From positions 6,673,411-6,737,410 of the forward strand of contig NZ_CP036348.1 in the NCBI RefSeq assembly GCF_007753095.1: a stretch of 64,000 nt of DNA. Direction: 5' to 3'. This stretch comes from Rosistilla carotiformis. GTDB taxonomy: Bacteria; Planctomycetota; Planctomycetia; Pirellulales; Pirellulaceae. This document shows positions 26,600 to 36,800 of the stretch, one piece after another (the first letter of the stretch is position 1; every line of letters starts with the position of its first letter). The position numbers and the translations under genes are program-made. Below the pieces are notes generated by a model, which was given only the letters and a program-made list of their open reading frames with translations, was not told the origin of the DNA and made no database searches.

Positions 26600-26919
26600 G
26601 TTTAGTTCTCCACGTTCAGAGAGATTGACGGAACTCGCATCTGGAAAACATTTCCAGCGGAGTCGTCGAACGTGGCGGGCTGCCGAAAGAAAGGTGGCTG
26701 GCTTCGTTGACGAATTTTTCGGTGATGGCGATATTGAAACTCAGTCTCAACACTCGCCGGGTCTATGATGCGTTCGACGCCAAAGACTGTCAACCAGTAA
26801 CCAAAATTTTTCTGAAGCCCTGTTTTTTGCCAGCCAAACCAAGCATCTGCCCTGCAACCCTCACTGCCTGCCCCATCGATCACCCCAGGTGCGTTGGTCA
26901 CCGGTGACGGGTACAGCGT
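26600..26919. other. Intergenic region, no gene seen
   Basis: About 320 bp between the end of the outer-membrane efflux gene and the DUF1559 start. It must contain the DUF1559 promoter. No RNA gene, repeat or clear hairpin was identified. Confidence 0.5.
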
Positions 26920-28698
26920 TTACCGATGACTCACTGGCGGCGCCGAACGATCAACCTGTCGCCGCGACTTTGGCACGCCAAGCGACGTCGGCTGGCTCGC
27001 CTCAATCGGTTGGTAGGGGCTCTTGGAGAGAGGCGTTTGCGTACCGATCGTGCGTACGATCACCTGGGGCGAGCGGCTGGCGGTGAGCGGCGGTTTGGAT
27101 TCCTGCGAAGGGATGGATTGCATGGGCGGCGCAGGCTCCGCTTGGATGATTGGCGCGGGAGCGCAGTTGCTGATCGCTTGGTCCGCCGCGCTCCAACCGC
27201 CGCCGAGCGTTCGGTAGATCGCGATGATCCCAAGGGCCGCTTCGCCACGAGCCAGGGCCAACAGATCTTGTTGGCGAACGAGGTCTTTGCGCAATTCGTT
27301 GACGCGATCGAATTCAACCGTCCCCTCTTCATATTGCAGCGTGGCGATTTCGATCGATTCAGCGGTCGCCGCAACCGCTCGCTCGCGACTCGCGATCTGC
27401 TCCCGCGCTTTGACGAATCGAACCATCGCATCCTCCACCTCGCTTCCCGCTTTCAAAACCGCCTGGCGGTATTCGACGATCGTCCGCTCCAACCGCGTCT
27501 CCTGAATCTGGACGTTGTTCATCAGACGGCCATAGTTCAACAAGTTCCAGCGAACCCCGGGGATGATCGCTCCGGCATTGGCTGCCGATTCGAACAGGTC
27601 GGGAAAATTGAACGATTGCCAATTGATGGTCCCGCGCAGCGAAAACGTTGGAAACAGGTCGGCTGCGGCGACGCCGATCAGCGCACTTTGCGAGGCGATC
27701 GCCCGTTCGGCGCTGCGAATGTCGGGACGCCGACGCAGCAGATCGACCGGCATTCCGACCAAGATCGCATCGGGAGTCGTCGGGACGCCGGCCCACCCCA
27801 TCTGCGCGATCAGATCCCGCGGGGAGAGCCCCAGCAGAACACACAGTCGGTTGTTCGCAACACGTAGACTCCGTTCCAGTTCGGGGATCGCGGCCCGTGT
27901 CGCTTCCAGATTGGCCCGCGCCTGCGTCACATCCAGCTTGGAGACCGAACCGTTCTTGAATCGCGATTCGGCCAGCTCCAACGTTTTCTGCTGAGCTTTG
28001 ATATTGGCGTGTGCGAACACGAGGCGATCTTGGTTGGTGCGGATCTCGATGTAAGCCGCAATCGCGTCGGAGACCAACGACAGCTTCACGTCGCGGCGGT
28101 CTTCGATCGTCCCCTGCACCTTGGCTCCTTCGGATTCGATCTGACGCCGCAAACGCCCCCAAACATCCAGTTCCCAGTTGGCGTTAAAGCCAAATTGATA
28201 GAGGTCGAACGTATTGCCGAGATCGGCGATTCCGATCTGGTTCCCGTTGTCACTGTTTTGGATCCGCTGGAACTCCGCGAAAAACTCCTGCGATTGCGGC
28301 AGAAGATTTCCCACCGCAATGGCCCGCTGCAATCGGGCCTCTTGGATTCGCAGCATCGCGATCCGCAACGGCAGATAGTTGGTCTGGGCGGCCGAGACGA
28401 TCTTTTCGATCTCCGGATCTCCGAACAACCGCCACCAGTTCTCGTCGTCGACGCCATTTTGCGAACTGATCAGCTTGGGATTGTTGAAATCGATCCAATG
28501 CTCCGCAACCGCGGCGGTGGGAGCGACATGATCGGGGCCGACTTTGTGACCGTTGGTTTTCCATTGAGCCAGGTAGCCGCAGCCTCCCAGCGAGAGCAGC
28601 CAACTAACCACCCACAATGCCAGACCGACCGCGCGGATCCGCCCACCCAACGGGCAGGCAGCGGCAGCGATCGGGCGGTTGGGGTCGTTCGATAGCAT
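26920..28698 (-). CDS. Outer-membrane efflux lipoprotein (TolC/OprM/NodT family)
   Basis: A 592-aa protein starting at the ATG at 28698. A lipoprotein signal (WVVSWLLSLGGCGYL) is followed by VAEHWIDFNNP and WWRLFGDPEIEKIV, typical of NodT-type outer-membrane factors. The two repeated halves contain LRIAMLRIQEARLQRA, DLFPTFSLRG, VRWNLLNYGR and a tail with YRTLGGGW. It would form the trimeric exit channel for an RND or MFS pump. Its last 90 residues are a Pro/Ser/Gln-rich extension. It is divergent from the adaptor gene at 29105, so it likely completes the RND pump beside the polyketide cluster. Confidence 0.9.
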   Translation of the reverse strand: MLSNDPNRPIAAAACPLGGRIRAVGLALWVVSWLLSLGGCGYLAQWKTNGHKVGPDHVAPTAAVAEHWIDFNNPKLISSQNGVDDENWWRLFGDPEIEKIVSAAQTNYLPLRIAMLRIQEARLQRAIAVGNLLPQSQEFFAEFQRIQNSDNGNQIGIADLGNTFDLYQFGFNANWELDVWGRLRRQIESEGAKVQGTIEDRRDVKLSLVSDAIAAYIEIRTNQDRLVFAHANIKAQQKTLELAESRFKNGSVSKLDVTQARANLEATRAAIPELERSLRVANNRLCVLLGLSPRDLIAQMGWAGVPTTPDAILVGMPVDLLRRRPDIRSAERAIASQSALIGVAAADLFPTFSLRGTINWQSFNFPDLFESAANAGAIIPGVRWNLLNYGRLMNNVQIQETRLERTIVEYRQAVLKAGSEVEDAMVRFVKAREQIASRERAVAATAESIEIATLQYEEGTVEFDRVNELRKDLVRQQDLLALARGEAALGIIAIYRTLGGGWSAADQAISNCAPAPIIQAEPAPPMQSIPSQESKPPLTASRSPQVIVRTIGTQTPLSKSPYQPIEASQPTSLGVPKSRRQVDRSAPPVSHR

Positions 28699-29104
28699 GG
28701 GGCGGTCGATTTTGGAGATCGCTAGCAGGCTGCCGGCTGTGGCGTAGGTCCGATTATTCCGGCCCCAACGTTCATGTAGCTTATCTCGGCACACAGGCCT
28801 GGCTAAAATTGGCATAAGCCTCACCCACCTTAATGTCGACTCAGCCGCCCCTTCTCGCTGCGCTACCGCATTCCCCGCAGCCCTCGACACCTACCTAAAC
28901 TGAGTTTTTTTCCATATTTGCTTTCTTTCGGATGCGATTCTGGATGCCAAACCTCGACTGCCTAGCTAAACTTGGCTAGCAAAGTGCAGTGAAAACGTCA
29001 TTTCCCTGCCAACAATTGCGTTTTCGATCGGTGGGGTCCTTGCCATTCTGCGGCGTCGCATTCCCCTCCGAAATGTTATCTGGAATCCACCGTTATCAAG
29101 ATCC
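28699..29104. promoter_or_regulatory. Divergent promoter region of efflux genes
   Basis: About 400 bp between the divergent outer-membrane factor and RND adaptor genes. No coding frame looks real. It should hold the promoters for both sides of the pump and possibly the polyketide genes. No TetR-like gene or convincing operator was found. Confidence 0.4.
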
Positions 29105-30625
29105 ATGAACGAACAAGAGGCCCCCTATCGAGCGCCGCTTACGACCGCTGGACGGCGTCGCGGGGGAGGAATCCAAGTTGCCTTGGCGACGATGCTGTTG
29201 GTCGCCGTGGCGATCGGCGCCGGGCTCGCCGCATCGTCGATGCGGCGTTCCGATCATCCGGCAACCGACCGCAGCCTGGGCGAAAGCTCGCGACCGCACA
29301 CAGCGGGTGGAAACGCGTCGACGTTGCCGGTCGAAACGATGCAGGTTCAACGCGTGGAGAGCTACGCTCGCGAGCGAACGTTCACCGGAATCATCAAACC
29401 GGCGCGCCAGAGCGAGCTGAGTTTTGAACGCCAGGGAGAGGTCGTCGAAGTCTCCGCGGATCTGGGCGATCGGGTCGAAAAGGGGCAGCCTTTGGCGCGG
29501 ATCGGCGATCGTCGACTGAAAGTCAAACGGCTGGGGCTCGAAGCGCAGCACCGCGAAGCGCTGGCGGTCCTTGCCGAACTGGAAGCCGGGCCGCGCAAGG
29601 AATCGATCGCGGCTCAGCGTGCGACAGTTCAAGACCTTGCCGCCCAGGCCGACGCCGCCGACCAGATGGCCAAACGGCGGCAGCGGTTGTTGCTGGCGAG
29701 TGCTTCGTCACGCGAAGAAGCCGAGCAGGCGGCCTTTTCATTGACGGCGGTGGAAGCTCGATTGCAATCAGCTCAGAAGGTGCTCGATGAATTGACAGCC
29801 GGTACGCGTCAGGAACGGTTGGACGCCCAGAAGGCGATCGTGGCCCAGTTCGACGCGTCGATTCAAGATGTTGATATCGAGATCGAAAAGAGCCAGATAG
29901 TCGCCCCTTACGATGCGTTTGTCACCGAGCGGTCGGTCGACGAGGGATCGATCGCCCAACCGGGGTCGACGATCTTCCGGATCATCGAAGACACATCGCT
30001 GGAAGTTTGGGTCGGTGTTCCGGCAGCGATCGCCGCATCGATCCAAACGGGCGAAACATTGCCGGTGATCGTTCGCAAGCAATCGTTCGATGCGACGGTC
30101 CGATCGCGGATCGCGGACCTGGATCATCAAACGCTCACCCAAACCATCGTCTTGACACTCGACAACGTCTCGCCGCAGCAGATTGTCCCGGGCGAAGTCG
30201 CTCGGTTGGCGTTCACTCAAGAGATTCCAGTCGATGGTTTCTGGATCCCGTTGGCCGCGATCTCACGCGGCGGCCAGGGACTGTGGTCGGTTCTCGCGGT
30301 CGTCGGCGATGGCGATGAAACGACCACGACGGAGCGACGCGATGTCGAACTGATCGAAACGCAAGGCGAACGGGCGCTGGTCCGCGGGACGCTGGAAACC
30401 GGCGACTGGATCGTCTCCAGCGGAACGCATCGGCTGACGACCAAGCAAGCGATCCGCGTTCCCGAACCGACTGATGACGTCGACGAATCGGCCCCCCTCC
30501 CCGCGACCGAACCCGCGTCGCAGGATGGGATGTCGCCCGCCGAAAAACCTCCCGAACCATTGGACCTCGTCCCCACGCCACGCTCGGATCGTCCGATCGC
30601 TTCGCTCGCCCCGACCGCCAGCTAA
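29105..30625 (+). CDS. RND efflux periplasmic adaptor (HlyD/MFP family)
   Basis: A 506-aa protein with an N-terminal transmembrane anchor at residues 22-42. The barrel-sandwich halves are visible in VVEVSADLGDRVEKGQPLARI and its later partner VAPYDAFVTERSVDEGSIAQPG. A helical hairpin of about 100 residues lies between them. The beta-barrel and membrane-proximal regions follow, and the C-terminal 60 residues are Pro/Glu-rich. Adaptors link the inner-membrane pump to the outer-membrane factor. The pump gene begins 19 bp downstream, so they form an operon. Confidence 0.9.
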   Translation: MNEQEAPYRAPLTTAGRRRGGGIQVALATMLLVAVAIGAGLAASSMRRSDHPATDRSLGESSRPHTAGGNASTLPVETMQVQRVESYARERTFTGIIKPARQSELSFERQGEVVEVSADLGDRVEKGQPLARIGDRRLKVKRLGLEAQHREALAVLAELEAGPRKESIAAQRATVQDLAAQADAADQMAKRRQRLLLASASSREEAEQAAFSLTAVEARLQSAQKVLDELTAGTRQERLDAQKAIVAQFDASIQDVDIEIEKSQIVAPYDAFVTERSVDEGSIAQPGSTIFRIIEDTSLEVWVGVPAAIAASIQTGETLPVIVRKQSFDATVRSRIADLDHQTLTQTIVLTLDNVSPQQIVPGEVARLAFTQEIPVDGFWIPLAAISRGGQGLWSVLAVVGDGDETTTTERRDVELIETQGERALVRGTLETGDWIVSSGTHRLTTKQAIRVPEPTDDVDESAPLPATEPASQDGMSPAEKPPEPLDLVPTPRSDRPIASLAPTAS

Positions 30626-30644
30626 ACGCCAACCTCGATAATCC

Positions 30645-33600
30645 ATGCTCTCCAACCTCTTCTACCGGAATCGACGACTGCTGTGTCTGGCGGTGGGGCT
30701 GATCTTTGTCGCCGGGCTCTCGTCGTACAGCGTCCTGCCGCGGGCCGAGGATCCCGAACTGACGCCACGCTTTGCGATCGTGAACACCGTCGTGCCAGGC
30801 TTCAACGCGACCCGTGTCGAAGCGTTGGTGACCGAACGCGTCGAACAAGCGATCCGCGAGATCGATGAGGTCAAAGAGATCACGTCGTCCAGCCGCGCCG
30901 GGGTGTCGACGATCGGAATCGAACTCAACGCCAACGTCTACGCTGTCGATGAGGTTTGGTCGCGGGTCCGCGACAAGATCGACGCGGTGGCCCACGAATT
31001 GCCCGCCGGAACGCTCGACCCCGTCTTCGAAAAGGTCAAGATCAAGGCGAACGCGATGCTCGTTGGGATCACTTGGCAACGCGACGGAGATCCGAATTAT
31101 TCGCTGTTGCGCAGACTGGCCAAACAACTGAAGGAACAACTCGAACGCATCGCCGGAACCGAGTCGGTCGATCTGTATGGAGCTCCCGATGAAGAGTTCT
31201 TGGTGACGGTTAAACCGGAAGAGTTGGCGGCGTTGAAGTTGACGGCCAGCGATATCGCCGACCAATTGGCCCGCAGCGACGCCAAGGTTTCGGCTGGCCA
31301 GTTGCGCGGCGCCAGCAGCGATCTATTGATGGGGATCGACAACGAACTCGATTCCGAACGTCGAATCGCCGGGATGCCGATCCGGACCTCCGACGACGGA
31401 CCGGTCGTGCAATTGGGCGATGTCGCGGAGATCCAACGCGATGTCGTCCGTCCGCTGACAAACGTGGCCGTGATCGACCGCTTGGATGCGGTGGTGCTGG
31501 GGATTCGCGTTCGTTCCGAGTATCAGATCGGTCCCTGGAATCGCGATGTCACCGGGCGATTGGCTGAATTTGAATCCTCCCTTCCGCCAGGGATCGGCAT
31601 CGACAAACTGTTCGACCAGAACGACTACGTCGACAAACGCTTGGCAGGTCTTGGCCAGAATCTGTTGTTGGGTTGTCTGGCCGTCTTTCTGATCACCTTT
31701 TTGATGATGGGCTTGCGGAACGCGTTGGTCGTCTCCTTTTCGCTCCCGCTGTCGTCGATGATGGTCCTGGCTGGGATGCGTCTTTTGGAGATTCCGATCC
31801 ACCAGATTTCGGTCACCGGATTGATCATCTCGCTTGGCCTGTTGATCGACAATGCGATCGTTGTAGTCGACGAAACCAGTCATCGGATTCGCGAGGGTTC
31901 CGCTCCAGCCGATGCCGTCGCCGCCGCAGTCAAACATCTGTTGGTGCCGTTGTTTGGTTCGACGCTGACGACCGCGCTGTCGTTTGCCCCGATCGCCATC
32001 ATGCGCGGCCCCGATGGCGAGTTTGTGGGAGCGATTGGTGTCAGCGTGATCCTCGCGATCGCCAGTTCCTTCCTGTTGGCGGTGACGATCATTCCCGCGC
32101 TGGCAGCGATGGGAAGAGTTCGGCCAGACAGGTCGCATTGGTTCGCATGGTTCGATCGCGGGCTGGCGATCAAACCTTTGGCCGCTGCCTATCGCTCGCT
32201 GCTTCAGATGTCGCTTGCCGTGCCAGCGCTAGGGATCGCGTTGGGCTTGGTCGCTCCGATTCTGGGATTTTTGATGGTCGGAAGCTTGCCGATCCAATTT
32301 TTCCCGCCGGCCGATCGCGATCAGGTCTACATCGATCTGGAATTGAACGCCCATGCTTCGATCCACAACACACGCGACACAGCGCGTCGTTTGACCGAGA
32401 CGCTGACCGCGCATCCGGCGGTCGACGCAGTCCATTGGTTCTTGGGCGAATCGGCTCCCACGTTCTACTACAACGTCGTTCGCAGCCGACGGAACCTGCC
32501 TTCGTATGGACAAGCGATCGTCAAGCTTCGCACGGACGTTGCCACTCCCGAGATCATCCACGACTTGCAAGCGTTGGTCGACAATCGCTGCCCATTTGCT
32601 CGCGTCTTGGTCCGCCAGTTGGAACAGGGGGCCGGCTTCGATGCGCCGGTCGAGGTCCGCGTCCTTGGCCCCGATCTCGATCAACTGCGTCGCTTGGGAA
32701 CCGAGTTCCGCGACCTGCTGGTCTCGACGCCGGGCGTGATCCACAGCCGTGTGCAGTTGGACGAAGCGGTTCCCAAAGTCGCGTTTTCGATCGACGAAGC
32801 CGAAGCTCGAATCGCGGGGCTCAGCCACGAAGCGATTGCCAACCAATTGCAGACCACGCTCGAAGGGAGCACCGGAGGGGCGGTCGTCGAAACGACCGAG
32901 CAGTTGCCGGTCCGCGTCCGCGCGGGGAATCAACGCCGTTCCAGTATGTCCGAGATCGCGTCGATCAATCTGCTGGCTTCCCAACCGGGCCGCAGCGGAT
33001 CGTCGATTCCGATCTCCGCGATCGCCACGATCGGACTGGAAGCCGACAGCGCCGAGATCCCGCGACTCGATGGCCAACGCATGAACGAGATTCAAGGCTT
33101 CATCCCCGCGGGCATGTTGCCTTCGACAGTCATCGACGATTTCAAACGCAGGATCGCAAGAGCCAACATCCAATTGCCCACGGGGTACAGCATTTCGTTT
33201 GGAGGCGAAGAGCAGACCCGCAACACCGCCGTCGACAACCTGATGGCCAGCGTCGTGGTGATCGTCGTGCTGATGGTCGCGGCGATGGTGCTGACCTTCG
33301 GATCGTTTCGGTTGGCAGCGTTGATCTTCGTTGTCGCCGGTCTCTCGTTTGGCATCAGCCATCTTGCCGTCTGGATTTCCGGATATCCCTTTGGGTTCAT
33401 GGCGATCGTCGGATCGATGGGGTTGGTCGGCGTTGCGATCAACGATTCGATCGTCGTACTGGCAGCGATCCGTCAGGATCCCGCGGCACGAACTGGCGAC
33501 CACGACGCGTTGGTCGATGTCGTGATGCGATCGACGCGGCACGTCACGGCAACCACTCTGACCACCATCGCTGGTTTCACGCCTCTGTTTTTAGCTGGTG

Positions 33601-33749
33601 GCGGTTTCTGGCCGCCGTTGGCGATCACGATCGCTGGCGGTGTCGGCGGTGCGACCCTGATCGCATTGTTTTTTGTCCCCGCAGTTTATGTCTTGATCGC
33701 AGCGGCTCAAGAGCAGCCGGAGATCAGCCCGTCCATTCAAGCAACATGA
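30645..33749 (+). CDS. RND efflux pump permease (AcrB/MexB-like superfamily)
   Basis: A 1034-aa protein of standard RND length with 12 predicted helices and two large periplasmic loops. Landmarks include SVLPRAEDPELTPR near the start, the TM4 region LGLLIDNAIVVVDE and the TM10 region LVGVAINDSIVVLAA. The acidic pair of AcrB TM4 appears as Asp-Asn, and the usual TM10 lysine is not in place. This suggests a divergent proton relay within the superfamily. The gene lies between the adaptor gene (19 bp) and the polyketide synthase gene (76 bp), all in one direction, so export of the cluster product is the best guess. Confidence 0.9.
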   Translation: MLSNLFYRNRRLLCLAVGLIFVAGLSSYSVLPRAEDPELTPRFAIVNTVVPGFNATRVEALVTERVEQAIREIDEVKEITSSSRAGVSTIGIELNANVYAVDEVWSRVRDKIDAVAHELPAGTLDPVFEKVKIKANAMLVGITWQRDGDPNYSLLRRLAKQLKEQLERIAGTESVDLYGAPDEEFLVTVKPEELAALKLTASDIADQLARSDAKVSAGQLRGASSDLLMGIDNELDSERRIAGMPIRTSDDGPVVQLGDVAEIQRDVVRPLTNVAVIDRLDAVVLGIRVRSEYQIGPWNRDVTGRLAEFESSLPPGIGIDKLFDQNDYVDKRLAGLGQNLLLGCLAVFLITFLMMGLRNALVVSFSLPLSSMMVLAGMRLLEIPIHQISVTGLIISLGLLIDNAIVVVDETSHRIREGSAPADAVAAAVKHLLVPLFGSTLTTALSFAPIAIMRGPDGEFVGAIGVSVILAIASSFLLAVTIIPALAAMGRVRPDRSHWFAWFDRGLAIKPLAAAYRSLLQMSLAVPALGIALGLVAPILGFLMVGSLPIQFFPPADRDQVYIDLELNAHASIHNTRDTARRLTETLTAHPAVDAVHWFLGESAPTFYYNVVRSRRNLPSYGQAIVKLRTDVATPEIIHDLQALVDNRCPFARVLVRQLEQGAGFDAPVEVRVLGPDLDQLRRLGTEFRDLLVSTPGVIHSRVQLDEAVPKVAFSIDEAEARIAGLSHEAIANQLQTTLEGSTGGAVVETTEQLPVRVRAGNQRRSSMSEIASINLLASQPGRSGSSIPISAIATIGLEADSAEIPRLDGQRMNEIQGFIPAGMLPSTVIDDFKRRIARANIQLPTGYSISFGGEEQTRNTAVDNLMASVVVIVVLMVAAMVLTFGSFRLAALIFVVAGLSFGISHLAVWISGYPFGFMAIVGSMGLVGVAINDSIVVLAAIRQDPAARTGDHDALVDVVMRSTRHVTATTLTTIAGFTPLFLAGGGFWPPLAITIAGGVGGATLIALFFVPAVYVLIAAAQEQPEISPSIQAT

Positions 33750-33825
33750 GCTGCCGGCTGGTGTTGCAGTGTGCAGGTTCGCGTACCGGCAAACCAGCAG
33801 GTGATTCACTCGAGAGGAACTTCCA

Positions 33826-36800
33826 ATGACCGATCAACCGCTTGCAGTCGTAGGGATGGCCTGCCGATTTCCGAAGGGACTCGATAGTATCACGCAACTC
33901 TGGGAAGCCCTGAAAACGAGGTTCAACGCAATCGATACGATCCCGGCGGACCGTTGGGATGTCGATCGATATTATTCGTCCAATCCGGTCTCCAAAGGGA
34001 AGGCGTACATTCGGCGTGGCGGCTTTCTCCATCAAGATCCAACGACCTTTGACGCTTCGTTTTTTGGGATCTCGCCACGCGAAGCGGAGAACATGGACCC
34101 GCAGCAACGCCTGATGTTGGAGGTTGTTTGGGAAGCGTTTGAAAATGCGGGGATCCCGCTGCCCGATCAAGCGGGCAAATCGTTCGGTGTCTACGTCGGC
34201 GGTTTCATGTTGGACCACATGATCACGCAGATGTCGTCGCGGAATCGTTCGCAGATCAACCAGCACAGTGCTGCGGGGATGATGATGACGATGCTCTCCA
34301 ACCGCATCTCCCACACCTACGATCTCCGCGGCCCCAGCTTGTCCATCGACACCGCCTGCTCGTCGTCATTGGTCGCGTTCCACTATGCCTGCCAAGATCT
34401 CTGGCGTGGGACGGCGCAGATGGCGATCGTCGGGGGCGTGAATGTGATGATGCGTCCCGAATATCCGATGGGGATGTGCAAGGGACACTTCTTGTCGCGC
34501 GATGGCGAATCGAAATCGTTCGACGCTCGCGGTGATGGCTACGGACGCGGCGAAGGAGCGGGCGTTGTGCTGCTGAAGCCGTTGGAACACGCGCTCCGCG
34601 ATGGAGACGAAATCCTCTCAACAGTGATCGGATCGGGAACCAATCAAGACGGCTGCACGGCGGGGATCTCGATGCCCAGCGGCGATGCCCAACGCGCGTT
34701 GATCCAGTCGGTTTGCGAGCGTTACCAGATCCATCCGCTGCAGATTAAATATGTCGAATGCCACGGCACGGGAACCGCGATCGGCGATCCTACCGAATGC
34801 CAAGCGATCGGCGAAATCTATGGCCAAGGCCGCCATGGCGAAGACCGCGTCGTGATCGGTTCGATCAAAAGCAACACCGGACACATGGAAGCGTGCGCGG
34901 GGATCGCCGGCGTGATCAAAGGCGTGCTGACGACGATCTATCGCCAAGCCGCTCCGCTAGCCAATTTACAAACGCCCAACGAAGCGATCGAGTTCGAAAA
35001 ACTGGGGCTCCGTCTAGCGGACGATCTGATTCCATTGGGCCGCGGCGACGAACCAATCTGCGTCGCTGTCAATTCGTTTGGCTACGGCGGTTCCAACGCG
35101 CACGTGATCTTGCAATCGGCACCGGCTCACCACGCCCAGCCAAATTTTGCAAAACACCATTGCAATGGAAAGTCGCACGCAAACGGGCATCCGCAGGGCA
35201 ACGGATCGGCCCATTGCAACGGCAATGGGAATGGAAAGCCGCTCGATGGGGTCGCTTTGCTTTCGGGAAATGCGAGTCTCAATCCACATGAACTGCCGCT
35301 GATGTTGCCGGTCAGCGCGCGTAGCACAGAAGCCCTAAGAGCTAACGCAGGGAACCTCGAATCCTGTTTGGCAAATGAGGGAGAATTGCACGATGTGTTG
35401 TATACCGCCGCTCGGCGCCGGGCGCATCTTGCCCAGCGGGCCGTTGTGATCGGCAGCGATCGCAGCGAATTGCGGCAAGGACTTCGCTCGCTCGCCGAAG
35501 GGCAGGACTCACCGCATGTCGTCGTCGATTCGCAGCCCTTCCAAGGACGCCGCGAGTGTGTCTTTGTCTTTACAGGGATGGGGCCGCAGTGGTGGGGCAT
35601 GGGGCAGGAACTCTATCGCAAATCGGACATCTACCGGCAAGCGGTCGCGCAAGCCGACATGCTCTTCCAAGAGATCGCGGGCTTTTCGATCCTGACCGAA
35701 ATGCTCAAGGGCGAATCGAGTTCGCGGATCTCGCGAACCCAATACGCTCAACCCGCGAACCTGTTGATCCAAATCGGTCTGTTGGAAATGTTGGAAGACG
35801 CTGGCGTCACGCCCGCCGCCAGTGTTGGCCATTCGGTTGGTGAACTCGGTTCGGCCTATGCCGCGGGCGTGCTGAGTCTCGAAGATGTCTTGACTGTCAG
35901 TTACCATCGCAGCCAATTGCAAGCGACGACAGCCGGAACCGGTTCGATGCTGGCGGTCGGGATTGGCAAACAGGAAGCGTTGCAGCGAATCGCGGGAATG
36001 GGCGATCTCGTTTCACTGGCAGCTGTTAATGGAACCAACACCGTGACGTTGGCGGGGGACACCGACACGCTGACCGAACTGTCGCGCCAATTCACGGCGG
36101 CCGAGATCTTCAACAAAATATTGACCGTCGAAGTTCCCTATCATAGCCCGTTGATGAATCCATTGATGGCAGCCTTGGAACGCCGGTTGTCCGGTTTGCA
36201 GACAAGCGCTGCCAAGATCCCGCTCTATTCGACAGTCACCGGTCGCTTGGTGACCGAGGCTTCGTTCGACGCGTCGTATTGGCCGCTGAACATCCGCCAG
36301 CCCGTTGAATTTGCCGATGCGGTCGATTCGATTCTGGACGACGGATACAACACGTTTTTAGAAGTCGGTCCGCACCCCGTGCTGTCGTCGGCGCTCCGCG
36401 ATTGCATCCACGCCGCGGGGAAGGAATGCCGGTTGGTGCACACGCTGCATCGCAAGCAGCCCGAAATCCAAACCGTTCACCGCGCCATCGCCGGAGTTTT
36501 TACGGCCGGATGCGAATACGAATGGTCCCGCCTGTATCGCACCGGAAAACTGGTTTCGTTGCCCAATTACGCCTGGCAGCGCGAGCGATTGTGGTTGGAA
36601 AACGACCGCGCCGCGCAGGACCGCATCAACCCGATCACCCATCCCATTTTGGGAACCCAGGAAGCGCTCTCGGCTCCCGTTTGGCGGAACGACTTCGACC
36701 ACGAAGCCGTTGCCTACTTGAGAGATCACATCGTCGCCGGCATCCCCGTGCTGCCGGCGGCGGCCTACATCGAATCGCTGCTGGAACTGGCGGCGATCCA

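Noticed and set aside
31673-33829. 718-aa plus-strand open frame inside the RND pump gene
   Set aside because: It is a +1 shadow of the pump, very Arg/Ser-rich, while the pump frame has full RND motifs.
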